Origin: a virus
Length of the DNA stretch: 42,358 nt
Virus record (IMG/VR): IMGVR_UViG_3300046736_000221
Span: 1-42,358 of that record
Direction: 5' to 3' (one strand)
Position numbers and translations under genes: made by a program. Positions within the stretch are counted from its first letter, which is position 1. Every line of letters starts with the position of its first letter. Below are positions 1 to 6,933 of the stretch, piece by piece. The notes under the pieces were generated by a model, which searched no databases, had not been told where the DNA came from, and saw only the letters and a list, made by a program, of their open reading frames with translations.

Positions 1-120
1 GGGCTGGAGTTGGCCGCCACGGAAGCGGACAAGGTTGGCGTCGTACCAATGGTTGGGCGTGGCCTCGGGCGTCGCGTTCCGGTACACGCCGGGGGGCGGT
101 GCCTGAGCTACTCTTGGCAT
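1..120 (-). CDS. Duplicate 5' end of the gp10-like tail gene (contig overlap)
   Basis: The start codon at 120 and the next 39 codons are the same bases as the start of the complete gene at 40806-42353. The reading frame runs off the left edge of the window only because the circle was cut here. It is not a separate gene. The start overlaps the last 13 bases of the spike gene (stop at 108-110), which shows the two are adjacent in the real genome. Confidence 0.9.
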   Translation of the reverse strand, partial: MPRVAQAPPPGVYRNATPEATPNHWYDANLVRFRGGQLQP

Positions 121-125
121 GGCCC
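1..125. repeat. Left copy of the 125-bp contig-end repeat
   Basis: Bases 1-125 are identical to 42234-42358. The repeat covers the first 40 codons of the gp10-like tail gene and the end of the beta-helix spike gene. A physical terminal repeat of a T7-like phage is usually in noncoding DNA and longer, so this is most likely the overlap left by an assembler when a circular or circularly permuted genome closes. Confidence 0.95.
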
Positions 126-1136
126 GGCCTTAATCAGCCACGGGCCATCGATAGCGCGCGGGATGTGCCCGTGTCCGTTGCCCCCGCCGTAGCCCTTGTG
201 ACCATGGACGGGCGGCGGGACCGGTGGCGGTGGGATGGTGCCGAAGACCAGCGAGGACGTGTCCAGGGTGGGTCTGGCGGCGAGGTCGGTGTTGCCGCTG
301 GCGGTGACGTCGCCGAGGTTGGCGAGGTTCCAGAGTTGGTTGTCGGTGAACGGGACTGGTGACGCGGCGAGGACGCCGTATCCGCCGGGATTGTCGTTGA
401 TGATGAGGTTGCCCGTGATGAACGCCATGCCGGGGTGGGTGATGCCTTCCTCACCCCAGGCGAATATGGCGGGGTTTTGCGTGAATGGCCCCTGCTCGAT
501 CTGGTTGCCGGTGATCGTGGCGGCGCCACCGTTGGGTAGGTCGATGGAGTAGCTGGCTGAGCCGTTGTTATCGAAAATCCGGTTGTCGGTGATCGTGTTG
601 TTGGCGGCGCGGGATTTGATTTCGTGTCCGACGATGGCGTCGTGGATGTAGCTGTTGGTGAGGGTGAACGAGGCGATGTCGCCGACGTAGATGTCGTGGG
701 TTGATCCGCTGCCGTCGCCATTGAAAGCGAACTCGGAGTGGTTGATGGTGATGGTGCCGTTCGGGTCTGGCGCGCCGAGGAGACCATCCTGATTGCCGTG
801 GATGTAGCAATCGACGAGGGTCAGGTCGCCGCCCTGGTAGCGGATCGCGGCGCCGTTGTTGTCGGGAACCGTCACGCCCGAGATGTCGAAGCCGGTGATC
901 GACACTGTTCCGCTCTCGGTGATCATGGCTTTGCCGTCGGGCGGCTGGGCACCGTTGGCGCTGTTCATGACCACCATTCCGCCGACCGCCGTGAGGGTCA
1001 GATCGTGGGTAATGTTCAGCCAGTCGTTGGTGTAGGTGCCGGCCTGGACGGCGATGGTATCGCCCGCGCCGGAGGCGTCAACGGCGGCGTCGATGGTGGC
1101 GTATCGCTGTCCGGGTCCGACTGAGAGCGTGGCCAT
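108..1136 (-). CDS. Right-handed beta-helix tail spike (pectate-lyase-like fold)
   Basis: 342 aa. The N-terminal 35 residues (GPGQRYATIDAAVDAS, then AGDTIAVQAGTY) are the usual opening of parallel beta-helix proteins. They are followed by repeated short turns rich in N, G, T and I such as ITGNQIEQG, ITDNRIFDN and FITGNLIIND through about residue 290. A Pro/Gly/His-rich tail follows (PPPPVPPPVHGHKGYGGGNGHGH). Beta-helix spikes of short-tailed phages bind and often cleave or deacetylate surface polysaccharide; no catalytic residues can be assigned here. It is the last of the adhesin cluster and lies just before the gp10-like tail factor, a position that fits a receptor-binding spike. The start lies 3 bp after the stop of the collar-domain gene. 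Confidence 0.75.
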   Translation of the reverse strand: MATLSVGPGQRYATIDAAVDASGAGDTIAVQAGTYTNDWLNITHDLTLTAVGGMVVMNSANGAQPPDGKAMITESGTVSITGFDISGVTVPDNNGAAIRYQGGDLTLVDCYIHGNQDGLLGAPDPNGTITINHSEFAFNGDGSGSTHDIYVGDIASFTLTNSYIHDAIVGHEIKSRAANNTITDNRIFDNNGSASYSIDLPNGGAATITGNQIEQGPFTQNPAIFAWGEEGITHPGMAFITGNLIINDNPGGYGVLAASPVPFTDNQLWNLANLGDVTASGNTDLAARPTLDTSSLVFGTIPPPPVPPPVHGHKGYGGGNGHGHIPRAIDGPWLIKAGPCQE

Positions 1137-1138
1137 GA

Positions 1139-2080
1139 TCAGTGCGGCCCCCTGTTCGGCGCCGACAGCATCCGCGACCTCGGCGTCTCGAACAGCGCCC
1201 GCAGCGCCGTGATCTCCTCGCGCAGGTTCTCGATCTCCCGATGCATGTCGGGCGAGGCCGGCGCGGACGCGATGTCGGAGGCGGTCACGATGGCGGCTTC
1301 GGAGCCGGCATAGATGATTTTGGTGACCGTGATCTGTGGGCCGAGCACGCTGATGGGATTGCCGCCGCCGCCCAGGAATACGTTATGCGCGTGGGCGGCG
1401 CTGTCGTAGACCGTGATGGAATGGGTATGGAACCCGGCCGGCTGCATGGTGTGCGTGTGCGCGCCCGCCGGATCGGTCGCTGAATAAACCGACCCTTGCG
1501 TGGTGTTCCAAATGGGAAAAATAGCGGTGATATCCGGCGTCGAATACGGCACGGCGATGCCGTGTTGATGGTTCCCAACGGCATCGACGACGTGCGTGTG
1601 CGAGCCTTCGCCGCTCATACCGGCGACATGCGTGTGCGCGCCCTGCGCGTCGGTGGTCAGCATGTAGTTGGGTAAATGCGCCTGCATGATCGTCTGGCCG
1701 ACGAAACCCTGCTTGCTGGTGAAGCCCCAGTTCCACGACAGGCCCGCCTGATCGGTGAAAGCACCGGGGCCGACGGTCGAGCGGCCGTTGAGATTGGGCA
1801 GCGCGAATGTCGTACTGCCGTCGCCCGCGCCCCAGTACACGCCCACGACGGCGAACAGTTTCGCGTAAGTTACACGAGAAACCAGTCTGCCGTCCGCGAT
1901 CAGCCAGCCGGACGGTGCCGTGGGACCGGCGAAATCCGCGATGATGCCGATCTGGCAGAACTGGCTGACGAACTGGTCGATGATCGTCGCGTTATCGTTC
2001 CATTTCGCGCCCCATGTATCGCGCGAGGCGCCCACTTCCGGCTGGATCAGCGCGAGTTGGGGCGTGTAGGCGTCGGGCAT
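1139..2080 (-). CDS. Phage tail collar domain fibre protein
   Basis: 313 aa. Residues about 42-105 match the tail collar domain: FAGPTAPSGWLIADGR, then YAKLFAVVG, then the GDGSTTFALPNLNGR signature. The centre carries repeated HxH elements (AHTHVAGM, SHTHVV, NHQHG, AHTHTM, FHTHSITV, AHAHN), typical of trimeric fibre tips that bind metal ions along the axis. The last 45 residues (MHREIENLREEITALRALF) form a short coiled coil. The N-terminus (LALIQPEVGASRDTWGAKWNDNATIIDQ) resembles that of the collagen-like fibre at 5292-6032, a likely shared attachment segment. The ATG immediately follows the stop codon of no upstream overlap gene but lies 1 bp before the next gene's stop at 2081-2083 (TGAATG), suggesting translational coupling. 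Confidence 0.85.
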   Translation of the reverse strand: MPDAYTPQLALIQPEVGASRDTWGAKWNDNATIIDQFVSQFCQIGIIADFAGPTAPSGWLIADGRLVSRVTYAKLFAVVGVYWGAGDGSTTFALPNLNGRSTVGPGAFTDQAGLSWNWGFTSKQGFVGQTIMQAHLPNYMLTTDAQGAHTHVAGMSGEGSHTHVVDAVGNHQHGIAVPYSTPDITAIFPIWNTTQGSVYSATDPAGAHTHTMQPAGFHTHSITVYDSAAHAHNVFLGGGGNPISVLGPQITVTKIIYAGSEAAIVTASDIASAPASPDMHREIENLREEITALRALFETPRSRMLSAPNRGPH

Positions 2081-2395
2081 TCACTTCACCCCGGTCGGCG
2101 GATTGTTGGCGGTGTTCGTCACGCCTGTCGGCGCGTCTGAGCTGTCGTCGGTCGTCGCCACGTACCACGTCGCGCCAGTCGGCAGTTTCACATGCCATCC
2201 GCCGATGCCGCTCGTGCGATTGTAGCCCATTTTGAGCACCCAGTCGCGGTAGGTGCCGTAAGAGGTGCCGGTGTGCGGCCGGTTGGTCTGTGGCGCGTAG
2301 GGGGCCTGGAAGCCCCAGACGATGGCGCCGTCGGCGGCGCGCCACTGAGGGTTACCCGTGGGGGTTTGGGTCATTGAGCCGGCCGTGCTGGGCAT
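2081..2395 (-). CDS. Small tail-fibre-associated protein, unknown
   Basis: 104 aa, no family recognised. It is rich in T, G, P and W (TNRPHTGTSYGTYRDWVLKMGYN, then GGWHVKLPTGATWYVAT) with no signal or membrane segment. The start at 2395 is preferred because it follows a clear AAGGAG ribosome site about 7 bases upstream; a longer frame starting at 2449 would overlap the previous gene and lacks such a site. Lying between two fibre genes, it is probably a virion component or a fibre chaperone, but that is inference from position only. Confidence 0.65.
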   Translation of the reverse strand: MPSTAGSMTQTPTGNPQWRAADGAIVWGFQAPYAPQTNRPHTGTSYGTYRDWVLKMGYNRTSGIGGWHVKLPTGATWYVATTDDSSDAPTGVTNTANNPPTGVK

Positions 2396-2406
2396 GGTGT
2401 TTCTCC

Positions 2407-2997
2407 TTATCTGACGCGCCGCGCGCGGAGCGATCCATAAGCCGTGCAAGGGGCGGTGGTGAAAGTCGAGAACCCGATCAGGTATACCGTCGCCGGGGCC
2501 GCCAGTGAGACACGCACCGTCCCGGTGGGTCCGACGAACGATGTCATCGATGTGTTACTGATTTGTATCAGGCCCAGCGGCGCGAAGGATCCCGCCGCCG
2601 CCGGATTGATCGACAGCGCGACATAACCCGCTGTCATCGTGGCCGCGCAGTTGATCACGCCGCCGCCGTCCACGTCCCAGTCGCCGGCCGTGAGGGCGAG
2701 TGACGTGATGGTCGTGAATGTCCCGGTCGTAAGCGTGACGGGGCTACCGCTGGCGAGCGCGGCGGTGAGGTATTCACCGATCTGGCCCGCCGCCGCGCTG
2801 TCGTTGGTCGTTGTGCCGCCGACGGCGACCACGTCGCCACGCGTGAGCGCGACCGCGCCCACGCGCGTGTTGAACGACGCTACGCCAGCGCCCACGCCGG
2901 TCGCGCCGTTCACCCATTTCGTGGTGTCCCAGGACCACGTCACGCCGGCGCTGGTGTAGGTCTGGCCCCCGGAGGGGCTGTCGGGGAAGTCCAGCAT
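2407..2997 (-). CDS. Putative tail fibre or virion surface protein
   Basis: 196 aa. The N-terminus (MLDFPDSPSGGQTYTSAGVTWSWDTTKWVNG) is a common start of phage tail and fibre proteins, a small module of the type that precedes collagen-like or fibre domains. The rest is rich in T, A, G and V, with a C-terminal beta-rich half (SVSLAAPATVYLIGFSTF-like), plausibly a TNF-like or jelly-roll receptor-binding head. The start follows a GGAGG site 8 bases upstream. Part of the late adhesin cluster. Confidence 0.7.
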   Translation of the reverse strand: MLDFPDSPSGGQTYTSAGVTWSWDTTKWVNGATGVGAGVASFNTRVGAVALTRGDVVAVGGTTTNDSAAAGQIGEYLTAALASGSPVTLTTGTFTTITSLALTAGDWDVDGGGVINCAATMTAGYVALSINPAAAGSFAPLGLIQISNTSMTSFVGPTGTVRVSLAAPATVYLIGFSTFTTAPCTAYGSLRARRVR

Positions 2998-3012
2998 GTC
3001 AGCGTCCTCCCA

Positions 3013-3816
3013 TCACGCCAGCACCATCACGCGAACGGCTTGCGACGAGACAGGCAGATCCACCGAAGCCCATTGCTCGATGAGCATGGTCGTCAGGACG
3101 ACCTGGCCGGTAGTGGACTGCACCGACGCCCATTGCTCGACAACAGCCTGCGTGAGTTGGGCGCGCGGATCGGTCGAGAGCCACTGTTCGGCGGCGATCT
3201 GCGTGGCGAGCGTGTTGGTCGGGATCGACGCGCCAGCGGTGAAGCCGGACGTGAACCCGGCGGGCACGGCGCCGACAAACGCGCTGTCGCCGAAGTTGGC
3301 GGTCGTCTGATCGCCATTCGCGGTGAATACCGCCGCCGGGAACGCAGGGATACCACGACCCAGATTAGTGACGACGCCGCCCGTTCCGGTAACCGGGCTG
3401 TAAGCGGCGTTGTTGTTCCAGTTGCCCGCCGCGCCAAGGCGAAACCAGATGAGACGGGCATCCACGTCAAAAGCGATGCCAACCACCGTGCCGTTGGCGA
3501 TGGTCCCGAACGCGGCGGCGGCGGTGTTCGTGCCGTCAAGATAGATAAGCCCAGTGCGGATCAGCCCGCACGACCCCGTGAAGCCCGACGTGAAGAAACC
3601 GGCACTCAACGAAGCGGAAGGCGACATGATCCCGATGCCTGTGTTGGCAGCGGTGATGATATTGCAGGTGACTTCCCAGTAGAATTTGCCGGTTATCTGT
3701 TTATCGGCGGCACGCACGCCAAAAGTGCCCGCCGCGCCGCTGGTCGCGATCAGGTTGGAACCGGTGAGCGTGACCGACGCCGATTTGTCGCTCCCGTTCC
3801 ATACGGTATTAGCCAT
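3013..3816 (-). CDS. SPRY-like domain virion protein with C-terminal EQWAS repeats
   Basis: 267 aa. Residues about 40-175 look like a B30.2/SPRY fold: GKFYWEVTC near the start, GIGI, SCGL, then GTIANGTVVGIAFDVDARLIWFRLG. SPRY domains bind protein or glycan partners and occur in phage fibre proteins. From about residue 207 there are three units with the core EQW(A/L)S, spaced 17 and 20 residues apart (PRAQLTQAVVEQWAS, then VVLTTMLIEQWAS); such VTQ-xxx-E repeats are a frequent C-terminal motif in phage structural proteins of unknown role. The ATG overlaps the stop of the upstream gene (TGATG). Confidence 0.7.
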   Translation of the reverse strand: MANTVWNGSDKSASVTLTGSNLIATSGAAGTFGVRAADKQITGKFYWEVTCNIITAANTGIGIMSPSASLSAGFFTSGFTGSCGLIRTGLIYLDGTNTAAAAFGTIANGTVVGIAFDVDARLIWFRLGAAGNWNNNAAYSPVTGTGGVVTNLGRGIPAFPAAVFTANGDQTTANFGDSAFVGAVPAGFTSGFTAGASIPTNTLATQIAAEQWLSTDPRAQLTQAVVEQWASVQSTTGQVVLTTMLIEQWASVDLPVSSQAVRVMVLA

Positions 3817-5288
3817 CAGCTCGTGACCTTCGGGCCGATTTGCACGTTATTTACCGCCGCCGCCGTCCATGCCGCTGATGTGTTCGGATCGTTGAGTTCG
3901 GTGCGCCACAACCATCCCCACGACGAACTCAGCAACGTGGCCGTGCTCGCCACCGTCACGGCGCCGCTCTTCAGTTGCACCGCCGCGCCGCGCGTGCCCG
4001 CGTCACTCTTCTGCAAGAACCCGCGCGTCGTGACGGCGACGACGCTGATCGGTGTCACGGCTATCGGCGCGATGGTGTAGAAGTCGGCGTCGTTGACGGT
4101 GCTGTCGTAGACGTAGGACGTGGTGCCGTCCTGGAGGGTTTCGCTGACTGTTGCGAAGTTGGGAAGCGTGATCGTCAGCGAACAGACGATAGCATTCCCG
4201 AGCGCGGTGGTTGGTGATGCGGCAGGAAAACTCGCATAAGTGGTAGTGCTGGTGTATCCCGTGTTGTTGCCGCCGACATTGTAAGTGCCAGACGTTGTGT
4301 CGCTGTCGAAGCCGATCAGATACACCGCCCCTTTGGTGACGGCGACAGGCGTCCCGAACGTCAGAGTGTTGGAACCGGTCACTGGGTTTGCGAGGACATT
4401 AGCCGATCCAAGCACCGTCGTTGGCACGCCGCCGGAAGAAGCAAAGATAGAGCACTTCATGTTGCCGGTGTAACCGGCGCTCAGAGAAACCGTCGCGGTG
4501 CTGATTGTGCCATCGTAAGCAGCGGTGAACGGAGTATATCTGCCGACACCATTGGTGACGGCGTTCGTCGTGCCCGTTGTGAATGGCGTCTGTGTGTTGC
4601 TCGTCGGCGTCCGCGCGAACTGCACCGCCGCGTCGCTCGCGGGCATTCTGGTATAGCAACGGATATCGCCAACCCACGGCACGCTCGACGCGTCGGAGCG
4701 CCAGAGGAGGTCGTCCAGTTGCTGACCACTGGGCGAAGCGGTGCTGTGCCCGACCGATAGCCGGTTCGCGTAGTTGTTGGCGGTCCCCGCGCGCGTGTTC
4801 AGATTTGTCGCCGATGTGAAGTCGTTGCTGGTGTTACCGTTCTTCCTGACGTTCATGTAACCGCCAGTAGATGAAATAAAAACCTCGATCTCAAACGCGA
4901 ACCACGTACTTTGAGCGGACACAGCCCCGGCGTATGTCGCCTGTAGCGTTCCCGCGTTCCCCGAATAAAGCAGCATGGCTCCATCGGAACGAAACAGAAC
5001 GGAACACTGAGCGCTGGCCCCATCAGAAAGTAAGAAGTTGGTCCACAGGCTTGTCCCGGTAAGCGTGGCGGTTTGGCGGAACGCGACAACGATATGGTGC
5101 AACGCGTCGTTGGCACCGCTGCTTTTCACAAGCCACGTTCCGGTGGTGGGAGGTTGCTGGATCGCCTGACCACCAGCGAACCGCCCCGCCACCAGTGTCA
5201 GGCTCGACGCGGTGCCGCTGTCCCAATACCCCGCGACCGCATCAGCCGGGGCGGCGTAGCAATCGAAACCATCTCCGAACGAAAACAT
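3816..5288 (-). CDS. Lectin-like (concanavalin-fold) tail fibre protein
   Basis: 490 aa. Residues 1-215 open with FGDGFDCYAAPADAVAGYWDSG and continue with a LamG or concanavalin-like pattern (HHIVVAFRQTA, then FAFEIEVFISSTGGYMNVRKNGN). Such N-terminal domains are common in phage fibre proteins. The region 240-380 (YTPFTAAYDGTISTATVSLSAGYTGNMKCSIFASS) resembles a second beta-sandwich of the carbohydrate-binding kind. The C-terminus (TVNDADFYTIAPIAVTPISVVAVTTRGFLQKSDAGTR) matches the same widespread phage fibre segment in style. Probably a receptor-binding protein; the ligand is unknown. It follows the collagen-like fibre gene by 3 bp. Confidence 0.75.
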   Translation of the reverse strand: MFSFGDGFDCYAAPADAVAGYWDSGTASSLTLVAGRFAGGQAIQQPPTTGTWLVKSSGANDALHHIVVAFRQTATLTGTSLWTNFLLSDGASAQCSVLFRSDGAMLLYSGNAGTLQATYAGAVSAQSTWFAFEIEVFISSTGGYMNVRKNGNTSNDFTSATNLNTRAGTANNYANRLSVGHSTASPSGQQLDDLLWRSDASSVPWVGDIRCYTRMPASDAAVQFARTPTSNTQTPFTTGTTNAVTNGVGRYTPFTAAYDGTISTATVSLSAGYTGNMKCSIFASSGGVPTTVLGSANVLANPVTGSNTLTFGTPVAVTKGAVYLIGFDSDTTSGTYNVGGNNTGYTSTTTYASFPAASPTTALGNAIVCSLTITLPNFATVSETLQDGTTSYVYDSTVNDADFYTIAPIAVTPISVVAVTTRGFLQKSDAGTRGAAVQLKSGAVTVASTATLLSSSWGWLWRTELNDPNTSAAWTAAAVNNVQIGPKVTS

Positions 5289-5291
5289 GCG

Positions 5292-6032
5292 CTATGTCCT
5301 CGCGCAGAGAATGGTGATGGAACAGTCGCTCAGAGTGGCGTCCTGTGTCGGCGCCACGCACTGCAACACGTCGCCCACCGCCAGAGAACCACCCGCGCCC
5401 GCGAGCGTGGCCGACGTGTGGCTCGCGGACGTGACGGTGACAGTGCCGATCGACGTGATCGTGGTCCCTCCGGTGATCTTGTTGACGACGAAGACGGCGT
5501 TACTCGTGGCCTGGATCGAGTTGTAAACAACGGTTCCGGCGAGGCCGGCGGGGATCGTCATGGCCATGGCGATTGGCGCGTTGGCGATGGCGCCCGTCGC
5601 GGGCTTTCCGCTGAACGCGAAGGTGATCGGCACCTGCTGCACGGCGGGCGGCAACATCGCGTAAGTAATCGCCGGGAGCGGTGTCGTATTGGCCACGACC
5701 CACTGCGTGCTGCTGCCGTCGTCATAGCGGACATACAACTGTCCGCCGGTGCTGTCCCACCACAGCGCGCCGGGATCCGCGACGGGAGGCGTGGCGGCGA
5801 CGAGAGCGCCGCCGGCTCCATCGACCCCGGCCGGGCCAGGGGGGCCGGGAGGGCCAGGGACCGTGCTGTCGGCGCCGGGCGGTCCTGGTGGCCCGACGGT
5901 GCCTTCAAGCGCCGTGATGACCGTGTCGAGGGCGTCCGCGTTATCGTTCCAATGGCTGCCCCACATATCATCGTCGGCGCCCGTGACCGGCTTCTTGAGG
6001 CCCAGGTTCGGCGTGGTGCTGTAGCCGCTCAT
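5292..6032 (-). CDS. Tail fibre with collagen-like GPP repeats
   Basis: 246 aa from the ATG at 6032, chosen because it overlaps the upstream stop (ATGA). The N-terminus ([33 protein letters not shown]) is the widespread phage fibre base segment, also seen in similar form in the collar protein at 1139-2080. Residues about 47-73 are a short collagen-like stretch ([10 protein letters not shown], then [10 protein letters not shown]), which would trimerise. [22 protein letters not shown] segment follows, a classic phage fibre motif, and the C-terminal half is beta-rich. Likely an elongated trimeric fibre. Confidence 0.85.
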   Translation of the reverse strand: MSGYSTTPNLGLKKPVTGADDDMWGSHWNDNADALDTVITALEGTVGPPGPPGADSTVPGPPGPPGPAGVDGAGGALVAATPPVADPGALWWDSTGGQLYVRYDDGSSTQWVVANTTPLPAITYAMLPPAVQQVPITFAFSGKPATGAIANAPIAMAMTIPAGLAGTVVYNSIQATSNAVFVVNKITGGTTITSIGTVTVTSASHTSATLAGAGGSLAVGDVLQCVAPTQDATLSDCSITILCART

Positions 6033-6226
6033 GCCGCCGCCGCCCAGGTTCCAGGCAGGCAGGGGGCGGCCTGTCGCGCCCATTCAACGGGTGGGTAGCG
6101 TTCATACATGCCGACGCCATACGCTCCGACGCCGTAAGGGCGCGGCCTGCGAGGGAGCGCTTTGACGGGGATGCCGGTGGCCGCCCAGACGCCGGTCGCG
6201 CATGCGTCCGATGGTTCCCAGGTCAT
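6029..6226 (-). CDS. Small unknown protein (65 aa)
   Basis: 65 aa, no family recognised. It has a Tyr/Gly/Pro-rich middle ([18 protein letters not shown]) and an alanine-rich end. It overlaps both neighbours by 4 bases (ATGA), which supports it as a translated gene. Position between a membrane/coiled-coil protein and a fibre suggests a minor virion or lysis-related part, but nothing in the sequence settles this. Confidence 0.55.
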   Translation of the reverse strand: MTWEPSDACATGVWAATGIPVKALPRRPRPYGVGAYGVGMYERYPPVEWARQAAPCLPGTWAAAA

Positions 6227-6525
6227 GGATTGCGCTTCACGGCGTTGATGCGTTCATCGAGGCGACCGATGCTTTCGCGGGTCGCCGCGTCGGTCGCTTC
6301 GAGGCCGCGCCGGATGTCGGCGACGATCTTGCGGTTCTCATCCATCGTCCCGCGCATCACGTCGATCTCGTGGCGCAATACGTCAACGCGCCGCTCCAGA
6401 TGATGCACCGAGGAGAACCAACTGGCGGCCGCGACGACGGCACCGAGAAGCGTTCCGACGACCGCCAGGAGGCCAGCGGCGAGGCCGATGTTGGATCTGA
6501 GCCAGGAGGAGACATCATCGACCAC
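6223..6525 (-). CDS. Membrane protein with one TM helix and a coiled coil (spanin- or holin-like)
   Basis: 100 aa. Residues about 14-38 (IGLAAGLLAVVGTLLGAVVAAASWF) form one transmembrane helix after a short N-terminal segment. The remainder (HHLERRVDVLRHEIDVMRGT, then DENRKIVADIRRGLEATDAATRESIGRLDERI) is a long charged coiled coil. This layout fits an inner-membrane spanin subunit, a class of small phage membrane protein found beside fibres, or a holin accessory. The GTG start (6525) lacks a strong ribosome site. A lipoprotein at 33365-33541 could be a distant partner, but the two are in different operons, so the pairing is speculative. Confidence 0.6.
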   Translation of the reverse strand: MVDDVSSWLRSNIGLAAGLLAVVGTLLGAVVAAASWFSSVHHLERRVDVLRHEIDVMRGTMDENRKIVADIRRGLEATDAATRESIGRLDERINAVKRNP

Positions 6526-6531
6526 ATCCGC

Positions 6532-6933
6532 TCACGTCGGCACCTCGTCGCCGAGCCAGATGCCGAGCACGGCGGCGCTGTCCACCGCGTCCGCATCCCT
6601 CATGCCGTGCTGGGCCGGATCGAACGCGACGGACTGGTCGGAGCGGACGTGACAGTAGTAGAGCGCGGGATCGCCCTTCGCGGGCACCTGCACGACGTTG
6701 CCATTGAGATCGGTGTAGCTGGTCGCCGCGCTACCGGGACGGCCATACCAAACGTCAGGCGGCGGCGTGCCAATCGGTGCGTTGGGATCGGGATACACGA
6801 TGTTGCCTGTTGAATCACGCGGGTCGCCAAGCGCGTTCCGTGCGTCGCCGCCTTCTGCTTCACGTAACGCGCGCAGTCCTTGTACTCCCGCGTCAAGCGA
6901 TGTGACCGGGAATGACATACGGAAATCGGTCAT
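6532..6933 (-). CDS. Unknown virion-region protein (133 aa)
   Basis: 133 aa, soluble, no family recognised. Visible features are a Pro/Gly-rich middle (PNAPIGTPPPDVWYGRPGSA), YTDLNGNVVQVPAKGDP, and a C-terminal VRSDQSVAFDPAQHGMRDADAV segment. The ATG overlaps the stop of the long fibre gene (ATGA). Probably a tail-associated or fibre-assembly protein by position. Confidence 0.6.
   Translation of the reverse strand: MTDFRMSFPVTSLDAGVQGLRALREAEGGDARNALGDPRDSTGNIVYPDPNAPIGTPPPDVWYGRPGSAATSYTDLNGNVVQVPAKGDPALYYCHVRSDQSVAFDPAQHGMRDADAVDSAAVLGIWLGDEVPT

Noticed and set aside
1-125. Physical T7-like direct terminal repeat
   Set aside because: Its position inside a structural gene and its short length favour an assembly overlap.
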